The position numbers were made by a program, and so were the translations under genes. From Alphaproteobacteria bacterium (GTDB taxonomy: Bacteria; Pseudomonadota; Alphaproteobacteria; Caulobacterales; Maricaulaceae), in assembly GCA_030428405.1 (NCBI GenBank), contig JAUIEH010000070.1:1-9660 (forward strand): a DNA stretch of 9,660 nucleotides, given 5' to 3'. Below the pieces are notes generated by a model. That model ran no database searches. It was given only the letters and a program-made list of their open reading frames with translations, and had not been told where the DNA came from. Shown piece after piece: positions 5,767-9,660 of this stretch; positions within the stretch are counted from its first letter, which is position 1, and each line of letters starts with the position of its first letter.

Positions 5767-7298
5767 CCCGCCGCGTCTTCATTCCCGATGACGCCGCCGC
5801 ATTGTCGGTGGGAGCGGACGCCGTCGCCAGCGAGTTCGCTTTGGAAGCAGAACGCCGCGGCGCGGATGTCACCATCATACGAACGGGTTCGCGCGGCATG
5901 TTGTGGCTGGAACCGCTCGTCGAGATTGAAGTCGACGGCGTTCGTATCGGCTATGGCCCCGTCGCGCCTGAGCTTGTCGGCGCCTTGTTCGATGACGGAT
6001 TTCTGGATGGCGGCAGCGCCAGCCCGTTGCATATTGGTCCGGTGACGGAGCACCCTTACTTTGCCCGCCAGACGCGGCTGACCTTTGCGCGATGCGGTCT
6101 CACCGATCCGCTCAGCCTCAGCGACTATGAAGCAAATGGCGGACTGGTAGGTCTGCGCAAGGCGCTGTCCATGGACGCCGAGGCGATCATCGAGGCGGTG
6201 ACCGTCTCCGGTCTGCGCGGCCGGGGCGGGGCGGGATTTCCGACCGGGATCAAATGGAAGACCTGCGCGGAACAGACAGACGCGCAGAAATATATCTGCT
6301 GCAATGCTGATGAGGGCGACAGCGGCACGTTCGCCGACCGGATGTTGATGGAGGGCGACCCGTTCTGTCTCATCGAAGGCATGACCATTGCTGCGCTTGC
6401 AGTCGGGGCGAGCAAGGGCTTCATCTATCTGAGATCGGAATACCCGCACGCGAAATCCAAGCTCGAACGCGCAATTGCACTGTGCGAGCAAGCCGGGCTG
6501 CTGGGCGAGAATATTGACGGTTCCGGGCGTTCATTCGAGCTACGTATACGGATAGGCGCGGGCTCTTATGTTTGCGGTGAAGAAAGCGCCATGCTCGACA
6601 GCCTCGAGGGCAAGCGCGGCGAGGTGCGCGCCAAGCCGCCCATTCCCGCAATCTCCGGTCTGTTCGGCAAGCCGACCGTCGTCAACAATGTGCTGAGCTT
6701 CGCCGCTGCGCCGTTCATCCTGGCCAATGGCGGGGAGGCCTATCGCGAATTCGGCATGGGACGGTCGCGCGGCACGCAGCCATTTCAGCTTGCGGGAAAT
6801 GTCAGACAAGGCGGGCTGGTCGAGCTGGCTTTCGGCGTCACGCTTGGCGAGCTGGTGCATGAGTTCGGCGGCGGAACGCAAAGCGGCGCCCCGGTGCGCG
6901 CCGTGCAGGTCGGCGGGCCGCTCGGCGCTTATCTGCCGCCAGAGCGTTTCGATCTTCCGATGGACTATGAAGCCTTTCTGGAAGCCGGCGCGATGATCGG
7001 ACATGGCGGCGTGGTCGTGTTCGACGAGAGGGTTCAGATGGCGCGCCAGGCCCGGTTCGCGATGCATTTCTGCGCCGAAGAAAGTTGCGGCAAATGCACG
7101 CCGTGCCGGATTGGCGCGGTGCGCGGCGAGACCATCCTTGACCAGATAATCGCCGGAGATGACGTCGCCGAGAACATCGTGCGCCTCGACGAGTTGTGCG
7201 AGGTCATGGAGGAGGGCTCGCTTTGCGCCATGGGCGGGCTCACGCCGATGCCGGTGCGCTCGGCGCTGAAATACTGGCCCGGGGATTTCCAGAGTTAG
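5763..7298 (+). CDS. fdsB: NAD-dependent formate dehydrogenase beta subunit, FMN and [4Fe-4S] diaphorase (NuoF family)
   Basis: FdsB takes electrons from the FeS chain of FdsA, holds them on FMN and reduces NAD+ to NADH. The product has 511 residues, normal for FdsB, which is longer than plain NuoF because it carries an N-terminal thioredoxin-fold extension (here about residues 1-100). The NuoF core follows: FMN-binding 'GRGGAGFP' (153-160), 'NADEGDSGTFADR' (181-193) for flavin/NADH binding, 'YLRSEYPHA', and 'GSYVCGEE' (267-274) leading into 'LEGKRGEVRAKPP'. Next come the SLBB-like segment and the C-terminal cluster domain with C442, C445 and C448 ('CGKCTPC') and C488 ('LCAMGG'), the four ligands of the N3-type [4Fe-4S] cluster. 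Nothing catalytic is missing. ATG 5763 is preceded by AAGGG and overlaps the stop of the micro-ORF. HoxF of bidirectional hydrogenases is similar in sequence, but the next gene is fdsA and not a hydrogenase gene. Confidence 0.95.
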   Translation: MTRRVFIPDDAAALSVGADAVASEFALEAERRGADVTIIRTGSRGMLWLEPLVEIEVDGVRIGYGPVAPELVGALFDDGFLDGGSASPLHIGPVTEHPYFARQTRLTFARCGLTDPLSLSDYEANGGLVGLRKALSMDAEAIIEAVTVSGLRGRGGAGFPTGIKWKTCAEQTDAQKYICCNADEGDSGTFADRMLMEGDPFCLIEGMTIAALAVGASKGFIYLRSEYPHAKSKLERAIALCEQAGLLGENIDGSGRSFELRIRIGAGSYVCGEESAMLDSLEGKRGEVRAKPPIPAISGLFGKPTVVNNVLSFAAAPFILANGGEAYREFGMGRSRGTQPFQLAGNVRQGGLVELAFGVTLGELVHEFGGGTQSGAPVRAVQVGGPLGAYLPPERFDLPMDYEAFLEAGAMIGHGGVVVFDERVQMARQARFAMHFCAEESCGKCTPCRIGAVRGETILDQIIAGDDVAENIVRLDELCEVMEEGSLCAMGGLTPMPVRSALKYWPGDFQS

Positions 7299-7384
7299 CC
7301 GGCTTTGACGGCGCCAGCTACGCCCAAGCCGCAAAGGCGAATCCCGGGTCCTGGGGAGATGGTGCAACGCCTTCGCGGACGCCG

Positions 7385-7413
7385 TCGAAATCGTTTGTGT
7401 TTCGCGCTAGACT
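7385..7413 (+). promoter_or_regulatory. Weak sigma70-like promoter candidate in the fdsB-fdsA gap
   Basis: The gap 7299-7444 (146 bases) holds no recognisable gene. Within it TCGAAA (7385-7390) and TAGACT (7408-7413) are separated by exactly 17 bases; each matches 4 of 6 consensus positions (TTGACA, TATAAT). Transcription would start near 7420, just before the fdsA ribosome binding region (AGGGA 7428-7432). The match is weak and could be chance. Read-through from fdsB remains the simplest model. Confidence 0.25.
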
Positions 7414-7444
7414 GTCGCCTCGCAGCCAGGGAACTTGAGCGCTC

Positions 7445-9660
7445 ATGACGCATCTCAAAGAGCCCGATCTTGGCACGCCCGACAGCGGCGCAGACGAAAC
7501 CGTGCATCTGGAGATTGACGGCATGGCGGTCGAGGCGCCCGCCGGCGTCTCCGTGATGCGCGCAGCCGCGCTCGCCGGCGTTTCAATTCCAAAACTGTGC
7601 GCCACCGACCGGTTGAAGGCGTTCGGCTCCTGCCGCGTCTGTCTCGTCGAAATCGAGGGGCGGAAGGGCGCGCCGGCGTCCTGCACGACGCTGGTCGCCG
7701 ACGGCATGAAAGTTTCGACCAGCTCGCCGAAGATTGAACGGCTGCGCCGCGGCGTGCTCGAGCTTTACCTTTCCGATCACGGCGATGATTGCGCGCATGC
7801 GCTGGATGCTGCGGAATGCGATCTCCATGCGCTCGCAGCAGACGCAGGCGCCACCGGCGCGCGTTATCCAAAGAATTGGAATGCGCGCCCACTCGGACGC
7901 GATGAAACCAATCCCTATTTCAATTTCGATGCTGAGAAATGCATAGTCTGCTCGCGCTGCGTACGCGCGTGTGCGGACATTCAGGGTACATTCGCGCTGA
8001 CCATCGAGGGGCGGGGTTATGGCTCCAAAGTCGCCGCCAGTCAGGATGACGATTTTTTCGCTTCTGAATGCGTGTCCTGCGGGGCTTGTGTGCAGGCCTG
8101 CCCGACAACCGCGCTGCAGGAAAAATCCGTATACGAGGCCGGCGTTCCGGACCGTGTCGTGGAAACGACATGCGCCTATTGCGGCGTGGGCTGTTCGTTT
8201 CGTGCGGAGCTCAGGAACGACGAAGTCATTCGCATGACGCCGCAGAAATCCGGCGGCGCCAATGAGGGCCATTCCTGCGTGAAGGGGCGGTTCGCCTGGG
8301 GCTATGCGATGCATCGCGACCGCGTGACGAGCCCGCTAGTCCGTGAGCGCATTGATGAGCCATGGCGTGAGGTCTCCTGGGATGAGGCGATCAGTTTCGC
8401 CGCGGCGCGTTTTAAAGCAATCCAGGCGGCGCACGGGCCACGTTCCATCGGCGGCGTGACCTCCTCGCGCTGCACGAATGAGGAGGTCTGGGTCGTTCAG
8501 AAAATGGTGCGCGCGGCGTTCGGCAACAACAATGTCGATACGTGTGCGCGGGTGTGTCACTCGCCGACGGGCTACGGGCTGAAGACCACGTTTGGGACAT
8601 CGGCGGGGACGCAGGATTTCCGCTCCGTCGCACATGCCGACGTCATTCTGGTGATCGGCGCGAACCCGACGGACGCGCATCCCGTTTTCGCTTCGCGCAT
8701 GAAAAAGCAGCTGCGCGAGGGCGCGAAGCTGATCGTGATCGATCCGCGCCGCACGGGGATTGTCCGCAGTCCTCACATCGAAGCCAGCCATCATCTCGCA
8801 CTTCGTCCGGGCACGAATGTCGCAGTCATCAACGCGCTGGCGCATGTTGTGATTTCCGAGGGTCTCGCTGACGCCGGCTTCATCAAGGCGCGCTGTGAGG
8901 AAAAGAGCTTCGCACAATGGTCGTCCTTCATAGCGCGGCCTGAAAACGCGCCCGAAGCGGTCGCCGACATCACTGGCGTGCCGGCCGATGAGATGCGGGC
9001 TGCCGCGCGGCTTTACGCGGGCGCGGGCGCTGCGGCGATCTATTACGGCCTCGGCGTGACCGAACACTCCCAGGGCTCCACCATGGTGATGGGGCTCGCC
9101 AATCTCGCAATGGCGACCGGAAATATCGGGCGCGACGGCGTTGGCGTTAATCCGCTTCGTGGGCAGAATAACGTGCAGGGCGCTTGTGACATGGGCTCGT
9201 TCCCGCACGAGCTTGCCGGTTATCGCCACATCTCCGAACCTGGCCCGCGCGGCGCCTTTGAGCAGGCATGGGGCGCATCGCTCGAGAAAGAGCCGGGCTT
9301 GCGCATTCCGAACATGTTTGACGCAGCCCTTGAGGGCTCGTTTCGGGGCATGTTCATTCAGGGCGAGGATTTCGCCCAATCGGACCCGAACACGAAACAT
9401 GTCGCGGCCGCGCTGAGCGCGATGGACTGCGTGGTGGTTCAGGACCTGTTCTTAAACGAGACCGCGCAATATGCGCATGTCTTCCTTCCGGGGGCGTCGT
9501 TTCTGGAGAAAGACGGCACGTTCACGAATGCGGAGCGGCGCATCAATCGCGTCCGGCCGGTGATGGCGCCGATCGCGGGGCTGTCGGAATGGGAGGCCGT
9601 GTGCCGGCTCTCCAGTGCGATGGGCTATGAGATGGCCTATGCGGACGCCTCTGAAATCAT
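7445..9660 (+). CDS. fdsA: NAD-dependent formate dehydrogenase alpha subunit, Mo-bis-MGD catalytic subunit with FeS chain, 3' truncated
   Basis: FdsA oxidises formate to CO2 at a molybdenum bis-MGD centre and sends electrons along FeS clusters to FdsB/FMN. The frame is open from ATG 7445 to the right edge (738 codons; the family usually has about 900-960). Order of domains: [2Fe-2S] ferredoxin domain with C52, C63, C66, C80; His/Cys cluster region with H112, C116 and C125, where the fourth ligand position holds A119; two ferredoxin clusters with C166/C169/C172/C176 and C209/C212/C215/C219; the proximal [4Fe-4S] site C243, C246, C250, C278 followed by 'VKGRF'; then the molybdopterin oxidoreductase core. 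The active site reads 'CARVCHSPTGYGL', giving Mo-ligand C371 and catalytic H372. R572 in 'NPLRGQNNVQGACDMG' is the substrate arginine. The C371-R572 spacing (201) equals that of C386-R587 as I recall them for R. capsulatus FdsA. The enzyme is the Cys form: codon 371 is TGT, not TGA. Possible ribosome binding: AGGGA 7428-7432 or GAG 7437-7439. The C-terminal MGD-binding domain is outside the window. Confidence 0.95.
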   Translation, partial: MTHLKEPDLGTPDSGADETVHLEIDGMAVEAPAGVSVMRAAALAGVSIPKLCATDRLKAFGSCRVCLVEIEGRKGAPASCTTLVADGMKVSTSSPKIERLRRGVLELYLSDHGDDCAHALDAAECDLHALAADAGATGARYPKNWNARPLGRDETNPYFNFDAEKCIVCSRCVRACADIQGTFALTIEGRGYGSKVAASQDDDFFASECVSCGACVQACPTTALQEKSVYEAGVPDRVVETTCAYCGVGCSFRAELRNDEVIRMTPQKSGGANEGHSCVKGRFAWGYAMHRDRVTSPLVRERIDEPWREVSWDEAISFAAARFKAIQAAHGPRSIGGVTSSRCTNEEVWVVQKMVRAAFGNNNVDTCARVCHSPTGYGLKTTFGTSAGTQDFRSVAHADVILVIGANPTDAHPVFASRMKKQLREGAKLIVIDPRRTGIVRSPHIEASHHLALRPGTNVAVINALAHVVISEGLADAGFIKARCEEKSFAQWSSFIARPENAPEAVADITGVPADEMRAAARLYAGAGAAAIYYGLGVTEHSQGSTMVMGLANLAMATGNIGRDGVGVNPLRGQNNVQGACDMGSFPHELAGYRHISEPGPRGAFEQAWGASLEKEPGLRIPNMFDAALEGSFRGMFIQGEDFAQSDPNTKHVAAALSAMDCVVVQDLFLNETAQYAHVFLPGASFLEKDGTFTNAERRINRVRPVMAPIAGLSEWEAVCRLSSAMGYEMAYADASEI

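Noticed and set aside
5634..6491. Minus-strand open frame (285 codons) opposite the end of fdsG and the first half of fdsB
   Set aside because: It spans two well-supported genes and the junction between them, shows no domain, and has no convincing ribosome binding site. Shadow frame.
7196..7438. Plus-strand frame of 80 codons running from the end of fdsB into the fdsB-fdsA gap
   Set aside because: About 100 bases of it overlap the conserved end of fdsB in another frame, and the part in the gap ('YAQAAKANPGSW' and following) matches nothing I recognise.
8537..8563. Possible selenocysteine (TGA) at the formate dehydrogenase active site
   Set aside because: The active-site codon at 8555-8557 is TGT, so this is the cysteine form. 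No in-frame TGA occurs in the visible part of fdsA.
8336..9400. Long minus-strand open frame (354 codons) opposite fdsA
   Set aside because: It lies fully within the conserved molybdopterin core of fdsA. Its composition is Arg/Ala/His-rich with no recognisable motif, as expected for an antisense shadow in GC-rich coding DNA.
1..9660. CRISPR array, insertion sequence, defence island or tRNA/rRNA
   Set aside because: No spaced direct repeats, transposase-like protein, terminal inverted repeats or RNA gene sequence was seen. Nearly all bases are accounted for by two ordinary-looking operons.

Overview
The window is dense, GC-rich (roughly 60-65 % by eye) bacterial DNA with every supported gene on the + strand. 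The gene families, TTG/ATG starts with short overlaps, and an fds-type NAD-dependent formate dehydrogenase suggest an alphaproteobacterium, probably in the Hyphomicrobiales (methylotrophs, methanotrophs and purple non-sulfur relatives are plausible). That assignment is inference; there is no rRNA or other taxonomic marker here.

Positions 1-5085 hold the distal part of a chemosensory-type operon. It runs: the C-terminus of a CheA-receiver hybrid kinase (cut by the left edge), the methylesterase CheB, a double-receiver histidine kinase (REC-REC-coiled coil-HisKA-HATPase), and a second receiver kinase (REC-PAS-HisKA-HATPase). The junctions overlap by 4, 1 and 23 bases, so the four genes are almost certainly one translationally coupled transcript. 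Five receiver domains and two complete histidine kinases (plus the CheA fragment) lie in 5 kb, with no diguanylate cyclase, DNA-binding or other output domain. The arrangement resembles 'alternative function' Che systems such as Che3 of Rhodospirillum centenum, in which CheA3 phosphorylates a receiver of the hybrid kinase CheS3 to control cyst formation. The phosphate flow proposed here is inferred.

Positions 5086-5242 are a non-coding boundary. They hold a perfect 10-bp GC-rich hairpin just after the last kinase, two adjacent 10-bp palindromes, and the ribosome binding site of the next operon.

Positions 5243-9660 are a soluble molybdenum-dependent, NAD+-linked formate dehydrogenase operon: fdsG ([2Fe-2S] subunit), fdsB (FMN/[4Fe-4S] diaphorase subunit), and fdsA (molybdopterin and multi-FeS catalytic subunit, running off the right edge with about 738 codons present). 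Formate is oxidised at the Mo centre of FdsA, and electrons pass along FeS clusters to FMN in FdsB and on to NAD+. Three details stand out. A 17-codon micro-ORF is coupled to both fdsG and fdsB by 4-base overlaps. A 146-base gap between fdsB and fdsA carries a weak promoter-like element. FdsA lacks one cysteine of the His/Cys3 [4Fe-4S] site that is normally conserved in NuoG/FdsA proteins. No mobile element, CRISPR array, tRNA or rRNA was found.
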